Shown: one piece after another, positions 43,616 to 53,400 of the stretch
Layout: each line of letters opens with the position of its first letter
How positions within the stretch are numbered: the stretch's first letter is position 1
The notes under the pieces: model-generated
The model's input: the letters and a program-made list of their open reading frames with translations, nothing else
What the model was told of the DNA's origin: nothing
Database searches by the model: none
Translations under genes and position numbers: made by a program
From: Helicobacter mesocricetorum
Lineage (GTDB): Bacteria; Campylobacterota; Campylobacteria; Campylobacterales; Helicobacteraceae
Reading direction: 5' to 3'
Assembly (NCBI RefSeq): GCF_900198605.1
Contig: NZ_FZPJ01000018.1
Coordinates: 1-64,000 of the forward strand
DNA length: 64,000 nucleotides

Positions 43616-46219
43616 TTATAATGTCCTTTGTTTTTGCACTTCCTTATAAGTCTCAAAAACATCTCCTACTTGCACATCATTATAATTTTCTAAAACAATC
43701 CCACATTCAAAACCTTTAGCCACCTCTTTTACATCATCTTTAAACCGCTTAAGAGAAAGGATATTGCCATTATGTATTACCACTCCATTACGAATTAATC
43801 GCACTTTGATACCTTTTTGGATAACACCATCTGTTACAAAACAACCCGCAATGGTCCCAACTTTTGCAATATTAAAAGTCTCTCTAACTTCAGCTTCTCC
43901 GGTATTTTCTTCTTCAAACACAGGAGAGAGAAGCCCTCCTAATAATGCTTTAATATCATCAATAAGTGCATAAATAATAGAATAGGTTTTAATCTCAACA
44001 TCTAGCTCCTTTGCTTTATTTTTTACACTTCCTGTTGGTCGGACATTGAATCCCAAAATAATGGAATTAGTGCTAGCAGCAGCCAAAGTTACATCACTCT
44101 CTGTAATTCCTCCTACGCCTTTATGAATAACATTGACTTTAACTTCTTCATTTTGAAGCTTCTCTAAACTCCCTTTAATAGCTTCTAAACTCCCTTGTGT
44201 ATCAGCTTTAATAATAACAGGAAGGCTTTTTAATTGACCAAGTGCCACCATAGTACTTAATTCATCAAAAGAGACTTTTGTTGAATGGGAAAGTTCTTTT
44301 TGTCGCAAATGCGCTAAACGTTTTTGCGCATATTCTCTTGCAATATTATCATTAGCCACAACAAGCAAAACAGAACCAGCTGGAGGGACTTCATTTAATC
44401 CTGTAATAACCCCAACCCCTGAAGGTAGAAGATTCGTAACATTCTTACCATTATCATCACTAATAGCCCTTACTCTCCCAAATGCAGTATCTGCAATAAT
44501 ACTATCGCCAACCTTTAAGGTTCCATTTTGGATAATTAAAGTTGCCACAGGACCCTTACCCTTTTCTAAACTACTTTCAATCACTACTGCACGAGCTGGT
44601 CTATGGGGGTTAGCTTTTAAATCCAAAATCTCTGCTTGTAATAAAATAATCTCTAATAAATCATCAATACCCTCTCCGCTCTTAGCTGAAATATGCACAA
44701 ACTCATACTCACCCCCCCATTCAAGTGGAGTAAATCCTAATTCTGCTGCCTCTGCTTTAACCTTATCAGGATTAGAATCAGGTTTATCAATTTTGTTAAT
44801 GGCAATAATAATGCAAGCATTTGCGGCTTTTGCGTGATTAAGTGCTTCAATAGTCTGTGGTTTTACCCCATCATCTGCGGCAATAACAATAATAGCAATA
44901 TCTGTAATCTGCGCTCCGCGAGAACGCATTTCACTAAAGGCTTCGTGTCCGGGAGTATCAATAAAAGTAATTTGCTTACCCCCCTTTATAATTGTATAAG
45001 CACCAATATGTTGCGTAATACCACCTGCCTCACCAGAAACCACTTTTGTATTCCTAATAGTATCCAATAAAGAAGTTTTTCCGTGATCAACATGCCCCAT
45101 AATAGTAACCACAGGAGCCCTAAGCTCTAAATGCTCTTCCTTATCTTCATCATCGTGGAGTTGCGTATAATCTAACTCATCGGCTGTATTGATAATCTCA
45201 ATTTCGACACCAAACTCTTCGGCTAAAATCTCAATCGCATCTTTTTCTAAAAAATCATTTTTGGTAATCATCATTCCAAGATTAAAAAGCACTTTAATCA
45301 CTTCACCCGTAGAACGTTTAATCTTCTCTGCAAACTCATAGGCTCTAATCTCTTCTGAAATTCTAACTACACCGCTAATGGATTCTTCTACTTTTTGGGG
45401 TTTTGGAGTTTTTTTGCGACTTGCGCGTCTTGTTGTGCCTTGTTCCATAAAAGGATTATGCCTTTGGACCTTAATCCTATCAGCCGTTACCTTTTTTTCA
45501 TTTTCTTCTTCATCAATATCTACTTCATCCTGCACACTTAAATCAAATAAAATAATCCCCTCATCTTCCTCATCATCGCTGGAAGTATGAAATTCTCTAT
45601 TATCCAATAAATCCATTTTTTGCTGGTTTTTTTTCATAACAAGAGGCTTGTCTTTTTTCTTTTTCTTTTCTTTTTTAGAAAAGCTCTCATCCAAATTCCC
45701 AAGCAAATCTTGCAAAGTTTTGCCCGTTACTTCCTTTTTTTTCTCTATTTTTGGGGTTTCTTCTTTAAAGTCTCGTTTTTTAACAATCCTTAATCCTGTG
45801 CGCTTAATAGCCGGATTATCTTGAGTAAGTTCTGGATGTAATTCTTCAACAACATTATTAGAGCTATCAGACTTGTCTTTATCTTCTTTTATAGATGATT
45901 GAGCAATTTGCGCTTTCTTCTCTTTGAGCTTTTTTGTAGAGTTTTTACTCTCTTTACCCTCTGTAATCTCTATGGTAGGAGTTTCTTTTAAAGAGCTACT
46001 TTTTTTAGCTGTCTCTTTAATCTCTTTTTTAGCCTCCTTTTGAGGTTTTTCAACACTTTTTCCTGATAAGATGTAATTATATAATTCTTCAGCCTGTGTA
46101 GCTGTTACAGCACTAGAAGCAGTTTTTACTTCAAAGCCCAGCTCTTGGGCTTTTTGGATTATCTCTTTGCTTGTTTTTCCAATTTCTTTGGCAATCTGAC
46201 TAATACGGATTTTATCCAT
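43616..46219 (-). CDS. infB: Translation initiation factor IF-2
   Basis: This GTPase of about 867 residues brings initiator tRNA to the ribosome. The N-terminal IF2 helix ([21 protein letters not shown]) is at residues 4-24. A Lys/Glu-rich linker follows to about 280. The G domain has [32 protein letters not shown] and SAKSGEGID. Domains II-IV complete the protein. ATG at 46219 with GGAG ten bases upstream is preferred over TTG at 46225. It overlaps ylxR by eight bases. A C7 run at 44712-44718 lies in conserved coding sequence and is in frame. Confidence 0.96.
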   Translation of the reverse strand: MDKIRISQIAKEIGKTSKEIIQKAQELGFEVKTASSAVTATQAEELYNYILSGKSVEKPQKEAKKEIKETAKKSSSLKETPTIEITEGKESKNSTKKLKEKKAQIAQSSIKEDKDKSDSSNNVVEELHPELTQDNPAIKRTGLRIVKKRDFKEETPKIEKKKEVTGKTLQDLLGNLDESFSKKEKKKKKDKPLVMKKNQQKMDLLDNREFHTSSDDEEDEGIILFDLSVQDEVDIDEEENEKKVTADRIKVQRHNPFMEQGTTRRASRKKTPKPQKVEESISGVVRISEEIRAYEFAEKIKRSTGEVIKVLFNLGMMITKNDFLEKDAIEILAEEFGVEIEIINTADELDYTQLHDDEDKEEHLELRAPVVTIMGHVDHGKTSLLDTIRNTKVVSGEAGGITQHIGAYTIIKGGKQITFIDTPGHEAFSEMRSRGAQITDIAIIVIAADDGVKPQTIEALNHAKAANACIIIAINKIDKPDSNPDKVKAEAAELGFTPLEWGGEYEFVHISAKSGEGIDDLLEIILLQAEILDLKANPHRPARAVVIESSLEKGKGPVATLIIQNGTLKVGDSIIADTAFGRVRAISDDNGKNVTNLLPSGVGVITGLNEVPPAGSVLLVVANDNIAREYAQKRLAHLRQKELSHSTKVSFDELSTMVALGQLKSLPVIIKADTQGSLEAIKGSLEKLQNEEVKVNVIHKGVGGITESDVTLAAASTNSIILGFNVRPTGSVKNKAKELDVEIKTYSIIYALIDDIKALLGGLLSPVFEEENTGEAEVRETFNIAKVGTIAGCFVTDGVIQKGIKVRLIRNGVVIHNGNILSLKRFKDDVKEVAKGFECGIVLENYNDVQVGDVFETYKEVQKQRTL

Positions 46220-46469
46220 ATACAAAAATCTCCTTTAATGATTGTTTTAAATTTTCTTTAAGTCCTTTGTCAATCTTACAAGTTTTTATAATGCAATCAA
46301 CAATTTTATTATTATCTACTTTATTATCTACACAATCTCTACACACATAAAAACTCCTTCCTACGCCACTAAATTTGATGAGTTTTTCCTCTTTATATTG
46401 CAAACATATTAATTGGGATTTTAAAAATCTACCCCTACAAACAATACACATTCTCACTGGATTAGACAT
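46212..46469 (-). CDS. ylxR: YlxR/DUF448-family RNA-binding protein
   Basis: This small basic protein of 85 residues matches DUF448/YlxR. MCIVCRGRFLKSQLICLQ near residues 7-24 has the family's C-x2-C-R-G/K motif, and GVGRSFYVCRDC near 36-47 is the conserved second block. Members lie between nusA and infB in many bacteria and bind RNA or RNase P. Here it is immediately upstream of infB. A GHMP kinase gene precedes it with a 22-base gap. Confidence 0.9.
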   Translation of the reverse strand: MSNPVRMCIVCRGRFLKSQLICLQYKEEKLIKFSGVGRSFYVCRDCVDNKVDNNKIVDCIIKTCKIDKGLKENLKQSLKEIFVYG

Positions 46470-46491
46470 AAGATTCTCACATTATAACAAG

Positions 46492-47385
46492 CTAGAGCTT
46501 AAATTCATCATCAAAAACCATACCAAAATTATCAAATTCAAGACTTAAAACTCTTAACTTATGGAATTTAGAAGATAAAGCCTCATATAAATGCTTAGAA
46601 TCTTCTGCATAACAAAGATTAAAAAAAGTCGAACCACTCCCTGATAAAGTACTCATAAGCGCACCATTAGCAAGTGCAGTTTTCTGCACATCAAACAAAA
46701 TAGGGATTTGTCGCATACGATAATATTGATGCAATCTGTCCATACTTGCTTCCTTTAGTAATTCCCACTTTTCTTCAAAAAAAGCCACACTTAAAAATGC
46801 AGAATGTGAGAGATTAAAAAGGGTGTCTTTTTGGGAATACTTTTTTGGTAACGCTTGACGCGATAAATGCGTAGAAATAGATTGGTTAGGAATAACCACA
46901 ACAGCAGAAATATAGTTTGGCAATTTTTTATTTAAAAAACGCACTTCCTTATTATGAATCATACAGGTATTAAATCCCCCCATACAAGCTGGAGTAATAT
47001 TATCAGGGTGTAATTCGTAATGCAAAGCGGTATTTAAAATCTTCTGCTTATCAAAAGAAACACCTGCTACTTTAAAAGCAGCACTAAGCGCACCAATAAT
47101 CACGGCAGAGGAGCTACCCAAACCCCTTGAAATAGGAATAGAATTACTAAAAACAAATTTAAAAGGCAATATCTCACCTATGAGCTTTTTAAGTTGCTCA
47201 TTAAAAATCCTAACAAAAGCATTATCTACACGCAATTTTGGATTCTTTGAACCCTCACCTAAAATCTGTATAGAAGTAAATTTGGAAGGTTTTAAACTAA
47301 AATAATTATAAAGCTTTAAAGCAAGTCCTAAACTATCAAAACCCGGACCTAAATTAGCACTCGTTGCTGGAACACGCAATTGCAT
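46492..47385 (-). CDS. thrB: Homoserine kinase
   Basis: This GHMP kinase of 297 residues phosphorylates homoserine for threonine synthesis. The N terminus has VPATSANLGPGFDSLGLAL near residues 4-22, the ATP loop PISRGLGSSSAVI near 87-99, and the C-terminal motif MSTLSGSGSTFFNL near 244. The three blocks are in normal order and spacing. The gene is in the run infB-ylxR-thrB seen in H. pylori. Confidence 0.94.
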   Translation of the reverse strand: MQLRVPATSANLGPGFDSLGLALKLYNYFSLKPSKFTSIQILGEGSKNPKLRVDNAFVRIFNEQLKKLIGEILPFKFVFSNSIPISRGLGSSSAVIIGALSAAFKVAGVSFDKQKILNTALHYELHPDNITPACMGGFNTCMIHNKEVRFLNKKLPNYISAVVVIPNQSISTHLSRQALPKKYSQKDTLFNLSHSAFLSVAFFEEKWELLKEASMDRLHQYYRMRQIPILFDVQKTALANGALMSTLSGSGSTFFNLCYAEDSKHLYEALSSKFHKLRVLSLEFDNFGMVFDDEFKL

Positions 47386-47394
47386 TGAATACCC

Positions 47395-47946
47395 TTAACC
47401 CAAATTTGCAAATTTTAAAGTAAATTCCACTTCACCTTTACCAATACGCAATTCTTTGGCTATAGAATCTACACTCCAACCATCTTTAAACATAGAAATA
47501 ATGCGTCCCTCATCAATATTTGTAGGATTAGTTGGAGTATATGCAAATTCTTTAATCCTATCTTCTAGCATAAAAACCTTTCCCTCTACTTCCTCTTTAT
47601 AATGCTTATATTCCTCACCTAGTCTTTCTATTTGGCTTTTTAGAGGTATCACTTGAGAGTGTAAATTCATATCAATAAGATTCTTCATTTCTAAGCGCGT
47701 ATCTTGATAAATTTGTTGCTTGAAGCTCTGCTTGAAACTTTCTAAATCACTCTCATAAGTTTTAAGCTTTTTTTGCAATCGATAAATCTCCTTATTGAGT
47801 TCCTCAATAGACTTCTCATAACGTTTATATCTTTTAGTATTATCCGCATCCTTTAGATAAAAATAAACCATTAACAAAACAAAAACTAAGCCAACCCCTG
47901 CGCCAACCCATAACAAAATATACTCATTATCAATTATCATTAACAT
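47395..47946 (-). CDS. Membrane-anchored coiled-coil protein, DUF6115-like
   Basis: This 183-residue protein has an N-terminal membrane helix (about residues 10-31) and a long coiled coil (about 40-140) of Lys/Glu-rich heptads. A C-terminal helix-turn-helix-like segment, IISMFKDGWSVDSIAKELRIGKGEVEFTLK near 149-178, resembles the DUF6115 domain. Such proteins may bind DNA or dimerise; a function is not known. It overlaps the gene upstream by 17 bases and lies ten bases before thrB. Confidence 0.7.
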   Translation of the reverse strand: MLMIIDNEYILLWVGAGVGLVFVLLMVYFYLKDADNTKRYKRYEKSIEELNKEIYRLQKKLKTYESDLESFKQSFKQQIYQDTRLEMKNLIDMNLHSQVIPLKSQIERLGEEYKHYKEEVEGKVFMLEDRIKEFAYTPTNPTNIDEGRIISMFKDGWSVDSIAKELRIGKGEVEFTLKFANLG

Positions 47947-48469
47947 TAACCTTTTTATTAGACTTCATAAAGCGAATAAGCGCCCTCTCTTTAGAAGCTA
48001 CATAACTATCCCATTCCATTTCATCTCTTGAGTGAATCTTCTCAATCCAAGCAAGATTATCACGCAATACGAAATAAATAGGAACAATCCGTATAGGAAA
48101 AGTTGGAAGTTCAATCCTGCCATAATACAAAATATTCTCTGAAATTTTTGAATCTTTTAGTGCAAAACAACTATGCCCTATGGTTGTTACTAAATCAGAG
48201 TTTGCTAAGGAAAGATAAGTCTTTTTATTCCCCTCTATCCTTTGTTCTAAAGATTCTATTTTTCTATAAATCTCAACTAGTAATTCTAAAATGATGGTAT
48301 TCTCTCCCTCTAAATTTCCCTTTTTAGCACGCATTAAACGCAACCATTCTCCAATGGGATCTTCATCACTTTGTGTAAGTTTATTAAACTCCATTACAAA
48401 AGATTCTGAATTATGATGCACTTCCTCATACTCAATCTTTAATAAAGTATCAATTAAACGACTTTTCAT
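47930..48469 (-). CDS. Conserved protein of unknown function
   Basis: This is a protein of 179 residues from ATG at 48469, which has TAGGAG close upstream. A longer frame to 48505 would run back into the prenyltransferase gene. The first half is acidic and helical (IEYEEVHHNSESFVMEF, IGEWLRLMRAKKG). The second half is beta-rich with conserved-looking RIELPTFPIRIVPIYFVL. I do not recognise a family; a PilZ-like fold crossed my mind because of the beta-rich end, but the RxxxR and (D/N)xSxxG motifs are missing. It is likely co-transcribed with the coiled-coil gene downstream. Confidence 0.65.
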   Translation of the reverse strand: MKSRLIDTLLKIEYEEVHHNSESFVMEFNKLTQSDEDPIGEWLRLMRAKKGNLEGENTIILELLVEIYRKIESLEQRIEGNKKTYLSLANSDLVTTIGHSCFALKDSKISENILYYGRIELPTFPIRIVPIYFVLRDNLAWIEKIHSRDEMEWDSYVASKERALIRFMKSNKKVNVNDN

Positions 48470-48474
48470 AACTC

Positions 48475-49341
48475 CTACCCTCTTATCACTAAATCTAAAA
48501 TACAAAACCCAAAAAACATTACGCCCAAATAACCATTAACATTAAAAAACGCTCTTGGGATATTATGAAAATTTTTTGCCACGAGATATTGTTCATAAGT
48601 AAGTGCCAAAGCAGCAATTACAAGCCCAACCCACATAGAAACTCCAAGTTTAGCCCATTGAATAAATAAAGCCCAAAAAACAACAGCCAATAGGTGAAAA
48701 AATCTGGATAAATACAAGGTTTTTTCAATCCCTAAAAAACTTGGAATAGAATGCAATCCCTCTTTCTTATCGTGTTGAATATCTTGCAAAGAATACAATA
48801 AATCAAATCCAGCCACCCAGAATAAAACTCCAATACATAATGGCAAAGACCATAATAAAACCTCCCCACTTACCGCTACTACCCCTGCAATAGGTGCTAA
48901 ACCCAAACATAATCCAAGCACCAAATGCGCTAAAGATGAAATGCGTTTTACTAAAGAATACCCCGCTAAAATCCCTAAAATAGGAAAAGAAAGATAAAAA
49001 CAAAGAGGATTGATAACAAAACTCACAGAGACGAAAATTAAAGCATTAATCCCAATAAAAACAATCATCGCATTTACAGAAATTCTACCATCGACGCTGG
49101 GACGATTTTTAGTGCGGGGATTTGTTTTGTCAAACCTCCTATCAACACAACGATTAAAAGCCATTGCAAAATTCCGACAGGTTATGGTTGCAATCGCTCC
49201 AAAGATTAATAATTCCCAGCCAAACCATCCATTAGCAGCAACACACATCCCAATAAAAATAAAAGGCATAGAAAAAATACTATGCTCAAACATTACAAGC
49301 TCGCTAAAATCTTTAATCTTTATCCTAAAAGTCTTAAGCAC
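48475..49341 (-). CDS. UbiA-family prenyltransferase, likely MqnP
   Basis: This integral membrane enzyme of about 288 residues attaches the isoprenoid tail to an aromatic quinone precursor. The first Asp-rich motif is AMAFNRCVDRRFDKTNPRT at about residues 60-78 (N-x3-D-x3-D). The second is YSLQDIQHDKKEG near 182-194. GTG at 49341 with GGAG eight bases upstream is the best start; a TTG at 49359 is the alternative. Because the window also carries the futalosine pathway gene mqnC, the menaquinone enzyme MqnP is likelier than a ubiquinone enzyme. Confidence 0.88.
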   Translation of the reverse strand: MLKTFRIKIKDFSELVMFEHSIFSMPFIFIGMCVAANGWFGWELLIFGAIATITCRNFAMAFNRCVDRRFDKTNPRTKNRPSVDGRISVNAMIVFIGINALIFVSVSFVINPLCFYLSFPILGILAGYSLVKRISSLAHLVLGLCLGLAPIAGVVAVSGEVLLWSLPLCIGVLFWVAGFDLLYSLQDIQHDKKEGLHSIPSFLGIEKTLYLSRFFHLLAVVFWALFIQWAKLGVSMWVGLVIAALALTYEQYLVAKNFHNIPRAFFNVNGYLGVMFFGFCILDLVIRG

Positions 49342-49549
49342 CGCTAAATCTCCACCCAATTAATCTAAAATAATACTTAAATTACCAAATAACTTGAAAT
49401 TTGTATGAAAAATCTTGCATTATTAAGTATTTTCAAGAATCAATAAATCTATAATCCCTCAATACAAAGAGCCTGAAATTCTAACGAATTTTTTTAAAAA
49501 ACTCCATTAAAGATAAAGAGTATTTGGGATTCTTTTTAGGATATTTTGT

Positions 49550-49555
49550 TATAAT
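49550..49555 (+). promoter_or_regulatory. Putative -10 box for aroQ and the flagellar regulator cluster
   Basis: TATAAT lies 32 bases before the aroQ ATG at 49588. It is the only strong -10-like element in the 246-base gap between the divergent prenyltransferase gene and aroQ. Confidence 0.5.
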
Positions 49556-49587
49556 CCTTATTATTTTAAAACGCAAAGGTTGTATCA

Positions 49588-50079
49588 ATGAAAATTATGA
49601 TCATTCAAGGTCCAAATCTCAATATGTTAGGCATTAGGGATCCAAGAATTTATGGCAACATAAAACTTGAAACCATTCATCAAAACATCCAAAAACACGC
49701 CGAGCAAATGAATATTGAAGTGGATTTCTTCCAAAGCAATTTTGAAGGAGAAATTGTCGATAAGATTCAAGAATGTCTTGGTCAATATGATGGCATCATC
49801 ATTAATCCCGCAGCATATTCACATACTTCCATTGCTATTCGTGATGCTATTAGCGCAGTTAATCTACCCACTATTGAAGTGCATATAAGTAATATCCACG
49901 CTAGAGAAGATTTTAGACACAAAAGCATTACAGCAGCTGTATGTGCTGGAGTCATTGCTGGTTTTGGTCCTATAGGCTATCATCTAGCATTACAAGGACT
50001 CTCACAAATCTTAGGGGAGATTCAAGCTATCCAACAAGCACAAAGACAAGCCCAAGAACAAACTATGCAACAAAATTAG
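49588..50079 (+). CDS. aroQ: 3-dehydroquinate dehydratase, type II
   Basis: This dodecameric enzyme of 163 residues dehydrates 3-dehydroquinate in the shikimate pathway. Motifs are [18 protein letters not shown] at residues 5-22 with the catalytic Arg and Tyr, [18 protein letters not shown] near 71-88 with Asn and His, and [15 protein letters not shown] near 97-111. It starts the run towards folK and flhF. The Gln-rich C-terminal tail (about 20 residues) is an addition with no clear role. Confidence 0.95.
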   Translation: MKIMIIQGPNLNMLGIRDPRIYGNIKLETIHQNIQKHAEQMNIEVDFFQSNFEGEIVDKIQECLGQYDGIIINPAAYSHTSIAIRDAISAVNLPTIEVHISNIHAREDFRHKSITAAVCAGVIAGFGPIGYHLALQGLSQILGEIQAIQQAQRQAQEQTMQQN

Positions 50080-50147
50080 TCCTTTAAAGCACCCATATTG
50101 CTTCATTTAGGTATCAAATTTTAGATTAATTAGGATAATAGGACAAA

Positions 50148-50765
50148 ATGGAACAAAAATCTTTACGCAAAAAGATACTTACCAAAAAATCATATTATGC
50201 AACAAAAACCTATAACATCATAGAGTATAAACCAAATTTCTCCTATATCATCCCAACCCTCTTTAAGCCAAAATATCTTTTTAAAATCCGCAAAAAATTC
50301 TCAAAATTTCTCATCCAAACCTCAAACCCTTATCATCTTTTTACCCGCCAATCTTTTAAGTCTTTAAGATCTTATGCTATCTTAGGAATTGGAGGCAATA
50401 AAGGCAATGTTTTGGAGACTTTTTGGAGACTTTTTAACAAGCTAAAAAATAGAAATACTATAATCTGCCATTCGCCTTTTTTAAAGAATCCTGCCTTTGG
50501 ATACACCCAACAAGCAAATTTTTATAATGGAATAATTTGGATAAAAACCAATCTTTGCCCTATTGATTTTTTTAGCTATTGTATGTATTTAGAGAGAATC
50601 TTCAAACGAGAGAGAAAAAGAGCCTTTAAAAATGCTCCAAGAACCCTAGATATAGATATTTTAGGCTTTAAAAATAAGAAAATCACTTTACATCAATTAC
50701 GCATTCCACACAAAGAATGGTCAAAACGAGAAAGCGTTTTAATTCCACTAAAAGGGCTTCAATGA
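50148..50765 (+). CDS. folK: 7,8-dihydro-6-hydroxymethylpterin pyrophosphokinase
   Basis: This folate-pathway kinase has 205 residues, of which the last 130 or so carry the HPPK fold: AILGIGGNKGN near 76-86, FYNGIIWIKT near 124 and APRTLDIDILGF near 164-175 with the two magnesium-binding Asp. About 70 basic residues precede the core, which is unusual compared with the 160-residue E. coli enzyme but in frame behind a plausible start. The stop overlaps the flhF start (ATGA), so it is translationally coupled to the flagellar cluster, as in H. pylori. Confidence 0.9.
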   Translation: MEQKSLRKKILTKKSYYATKTYNIIEYKPNFSYIIPTLFKPKYLFKIRKKFSKFLIQTSNPYHLFTRQSFKSLRSYAILGIGGNKGNVLETFWRLFNKLKNRNTIICHSPFLKNPAFGYTQQANFYNGIIWIKTNLCPIDFFSYCMYLERIFKRERKRAFKNAPRTLDIDILGFKNKKITLHQLRIPHKEWSKRESVLIPLKGLQ

Positions 50766-52138
50766 AATTATTTACCTATAACGCAGAAACTTCCGCACTT
50801 GCAATTACTCAAGCCAAAAAAGAATTAGGTGATGAATTTTCTATTATCTCACAAAAAAAACTAGCCAATGGAAATTATGAAATCTCTGTTGCTATTAGCG
50901 AAGAAGATTTTAACAAAAACAAAGACAATCAAGAAAACAAACAACCCCTTGCTAAAACTAATAATATCGCCCAACGTCTCGAACTTATCGCACAAAGAGA
51001 ACTAGAAAGAAAACGTTCTTTACAAAATACACAAAATTCTCTCCCTGAAGAGGTTTCTTTACAGCTCTCTGATGCGGTGCGCCAAATCTCTCAAATCACT
51101 GGTGTTGCAACCAAAATGCCTCCCGCAAAATCCCCCTATCCACAAGAAGATAAACCCAAACCCAATCAAGAAGAAATCCCAGCAAAAGAACACAAAAAAA
51201 GCAAAGAATACCAACAACATTTAGGGGAGTTAAAAATTATCCAAAACGAAATCAACCGCTTAAATGACAAAATAAAGCTTATACAAAATATGTTTTGGGA
51301 AGAAAGAGGTCCCAAAAAGGAAGGATTAATCATTCCTCACGAATTTGCTGAAATTTATAGAATCACCAAAACAAGCGGAATGTCAAAAGAACATTTAGAA
51401 AAAATTATGCAGCTAACCCTAGAATTAATGCCTATTAAAATGCGTGAAAACTCTGTGCTTATTAAACGATATTTTAGAGAAGTTTTGCGTAAAATGGTCT
51501 ATGCAAGGGCAGAAAACCTAAGCAGTAATGCCAAAAACATTATGATGCTAGTTGGTCCAACAGGAGTGGGAAAAACAACCACTCTGGCAAAACTTGCAGC
51601 GCGCTATTCAAGGCTGTTAAACAAAAATTACAAAGTAGGAATCATCACCCTAGATACCTACCGCATAGGAGCAGTGGATCAATTAATGTTTTATGCTAAA
51701 AAAATGAAATTAAGCATTGACACGGTGGTGGATACAGAAGAGTTTATTAATGCTTTAGATTCCTTAAAATATTGCGATTATATTCTCATTGATACCGTAG
51801 GAAGCTCACAACACGATAGAGCCAAGTTAGAATCCCTAAAAAGCTTTGTTAATGCCGATAGCAATGCCAAAATTGATGTCAGTCTCGTAATGAGCGCAAC
51901 AACAAAATATGAAGACTTAAAAGATATTTACCACACTTTCTCAACTTTGGGGATTGATACCCTAATCTTTACCAAACTTGATGAAACCAATAGCTATGGA
52001 AACATCTTTTCTCTAAGCTATGAAACCAAAAAACCCATTAGCTATTTTTCTGTTGGGCAAGAAGTCCCTAATGATTTAAATGTAGCAAGTAGCGATTTTT
52101 TAATTGATTGCTTACTAGATGGTTTTATCAAGGCATAA
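50762..52138 (+). CDS. flhF: Flagellar GTPase FlhF
   Basis: This SRP-type GTPase of 458 residues marks the cell pole for flagellar assembly and is needed for late flagellar gene expression. The start is ATG at 50762, overlapping the folK stop; an upstream in-frame extension is out of character. The B domain has the FlhF N-terminal motif KLFTYNAETSALAITQAKKEL. The G domain starts with LVGPTGVGKTTTLAKLAA near residues 261-277, followed by ITLDTYRIGAVDQL and ILIDTVGSSQHD. The third motif reads DTVGSS where SRP GTPases have DTAGR, as usual in FlhF. Confidence 0.95.
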   Translation: MKLFTYNAETSALAITQAKKELGDEFSIISQKKLANGNYEISVAISEEDFNKNKDNQENKQPLAKTNNIAQRLELIAQRELERKRSLQNTQNSLPEEVSLQLSDAVRQISQITGVATKMPPAKSPYPQEDKPKPNQEEIPAKEHKKSKEYQQHLGELKIIQNEINRLNDKIKLIQNMFWEERGPKKEGLIIPHEFAEIYRITKTSGMSKEHLEKIMQLTLELMPIKMRENSVLIKRYFREVLRKMVYARAENLSSNAKNIMMLVGPTGVGKTTTLAKLAARYSRLLNKNYKVGIITLDTYRIGAVDQLMFYAKKMKLSIDTVVDTEEFINALDSLKYCDYILIDTVGSSQHDRAKLESLKSFVNADSNAKIDVSLVMSATTKYEDLKDIYHTFSTLGIDTLIFTKLDETNSYGNIFSLSYETKKPISYFSVGQEVPNDLNVASSDFLIDCLLDGFIKA

Positions 52139-52139
52139 A

Positions 52140-52997
52140 ATGAAAAACCAAGCTGCAATCCTAGAAGATTTAGTATCTAAAGAAAAAAAATCCCATACAA
52201 AATTTGTTGCTATTACAAGCGGCAAAGGCGGGGTTGGTAAATCCACTTTTAGCGCAAATCTAGCTTATAAGCTTTGGCAATTAGGGTTTAAAGTAGGGAT
52301 TTTTGATGCAGATATTGGGTTAGCAAATTTGGACATTATCTTTGGGGTGCGGTGTGAAAAAAACCTCTTACATGTGCTAAAAAACCAAGCAAAACTCAAA
52401 GACATCATCATCCCCATAGAGCATAATTTGTATCTCATCCCCGGAGATTCTGGCACAGATATTTTTCGTTACAAAAGTGAATTTATGTTTGACACTTTCA
52501 TTGAAGATTCTGCGCTTTTAGACCACTTAGATTTTGTCCTTATCGACACAGGAGCAGGCATTGGAGAATATACCCAAACTTTTTTAAGCAATAGTGATGA
52601 TATTATTGTCTTAACCATTCCAGATCCTGCTGCTATTACAGATGCTTATGCCACCATTAAACTAGCAGCTAACTTCCAAAAAAGAATCTTTTTATTAATT
52701 AATATGGCAAAAAATCAAGAAGAATCTTTGACTATTTTTGAAAAAATTCAAAAAATCGCTAAAAATAATATTCAAAATATCCATTTAGAACTCCTTGGCA
52801 AAATTACCAAAAATACACTCATCAACCATTATAGTAAAAATCGTGGAATCTTTGTAAAAGAAGAGCCAAGTTGTAATCCCTCCTTAGAAATTGAAGAGAT
52901 TGCAAGAACCCTTGCACAAAAATTGGAACGAAATGTGCTAGTGCAAGAAGATAAAAGATTTGGCAAATTCTTCAAAAGAATTTTAGGACACTTTTAA
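52140..52997 (+). CDS. flhG: Flagellar number regulator FlhG (YlxH/FleN)
   Basis: This MinD-like ATPase of about 285 residues controls how many flagella are built, by acting on FlhF. The deviant Walker A is ITSGKGGVGKSTFSANLA near residues 25-42. DADIGLANLDIIFG and IDTGAGIGEYTQTFL are the switch segments. ATG at 52140 starts behind AAGG; an in-frame TTG/GTG upstream would overlap flhF by 20 bases. The C-terminal Arg/Lys-rich helix (RFGKFFKRILGHF) is the membrane targeting sequence. Confidence 0.93.
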   Translation: MKNQAAILEDLVSKEKKSHTKFVAITSGKGGVGKSTFSANLAYKLWQLGFKVGIFDADIGLANLDIIFGVRCEKNLLHVLKNQAKLKDIIIPIEHNLYLIPGDSGTDIFRYKSEFMFDTFIEDSALLDHLDFVLIDTGAGIGEYTQTFLSNSDDIIVLTIPDPAAITDAYATIKLAANFQKRIFLLINMAKNQEESLTIFEKIQKIAKNNIQNIHLELLGKITKNTLINHYSKNRGIFVKEEPSCNPSLEIEEIARTLAQKLERNVLVQEDKRFGKFFKRILGHF

Positions 52998-53013
52998 CAA
53001 GGAGAAAATACCA

Positions 53014-53400
53014 ATGATACTAAGAATGGACAATTTTCTAAGCTTTGCCATTGTCTCTGGATTTTTCATTGGACTTTTATTATCTTTTTTGAAATTTGAC
53101 GAACCAGAGATGATTGTAGCGGGAACTTTAATCTCTACCATCGGTTTTTATCTCATTGCCCTTTTAAGTGCATCTTTATGTGTGCAATTCTTCAACCAAG
53201 ACCCAAAGATTGCCCAAAGACCTTCTTACAATCGCATTTTAGAAGAATATATTGAAGAGTTTGACAAACGAGAGAAAACCACTAATAGAATACGTGGTTT
53301 CTTAAGAACAATGGAAAAAACCTTAAAAGAGGAAGAAGAAGAAAATCTTGATAATACCCCAAAATCTAAGCAAAAGAATACCCATGTTGAAGACTTCTAA
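53014..53400 (+). CDS. Small membrane protein of the flagellar cluster
   Basis: This is a 128-residue protein with two hydrophobic helices at about residues 8-26 and 34-58. A highly charged cytoplasmic tail follows (EEYIEEFDKREKTTNRIRGF, then EEEEE). It starts behind AAGGAGA and lies between flhG and fliA, the place of HP1033 in H. pylori. Function is not established. Conservation of its position suggests a link to FlhF/FlhG or sigma28, but that is inference. The 3' end overlaps fliA by 17 bases. Confidence 0.75.
   Translation: MILRMDNFLSFAIVSGFFIGLLLSFLKFDEPEMIVAGTLISTIGFYLIALLSASLCVQFFNQDPKIAQRPSYNRILEEYIEEFDKREKTTNRIRGFLRTMEKTLKEEEEENLDNTPKSKQKNTHVEDF

Noticed and set aside
44712-44718. 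C7 run inside infB as a third phase-variation tract
   Set aside because: It encodes conserved Gly-Gly sequence of an essential factor, is in frame and is too short to be a convincing switch.
47930-48469. PilZ-type c-di-GMP receptor
   Set aside because: The beta-rich C-terminal half suggested it, but the RxxxR and (D/N)xSxxG motifs are absent.
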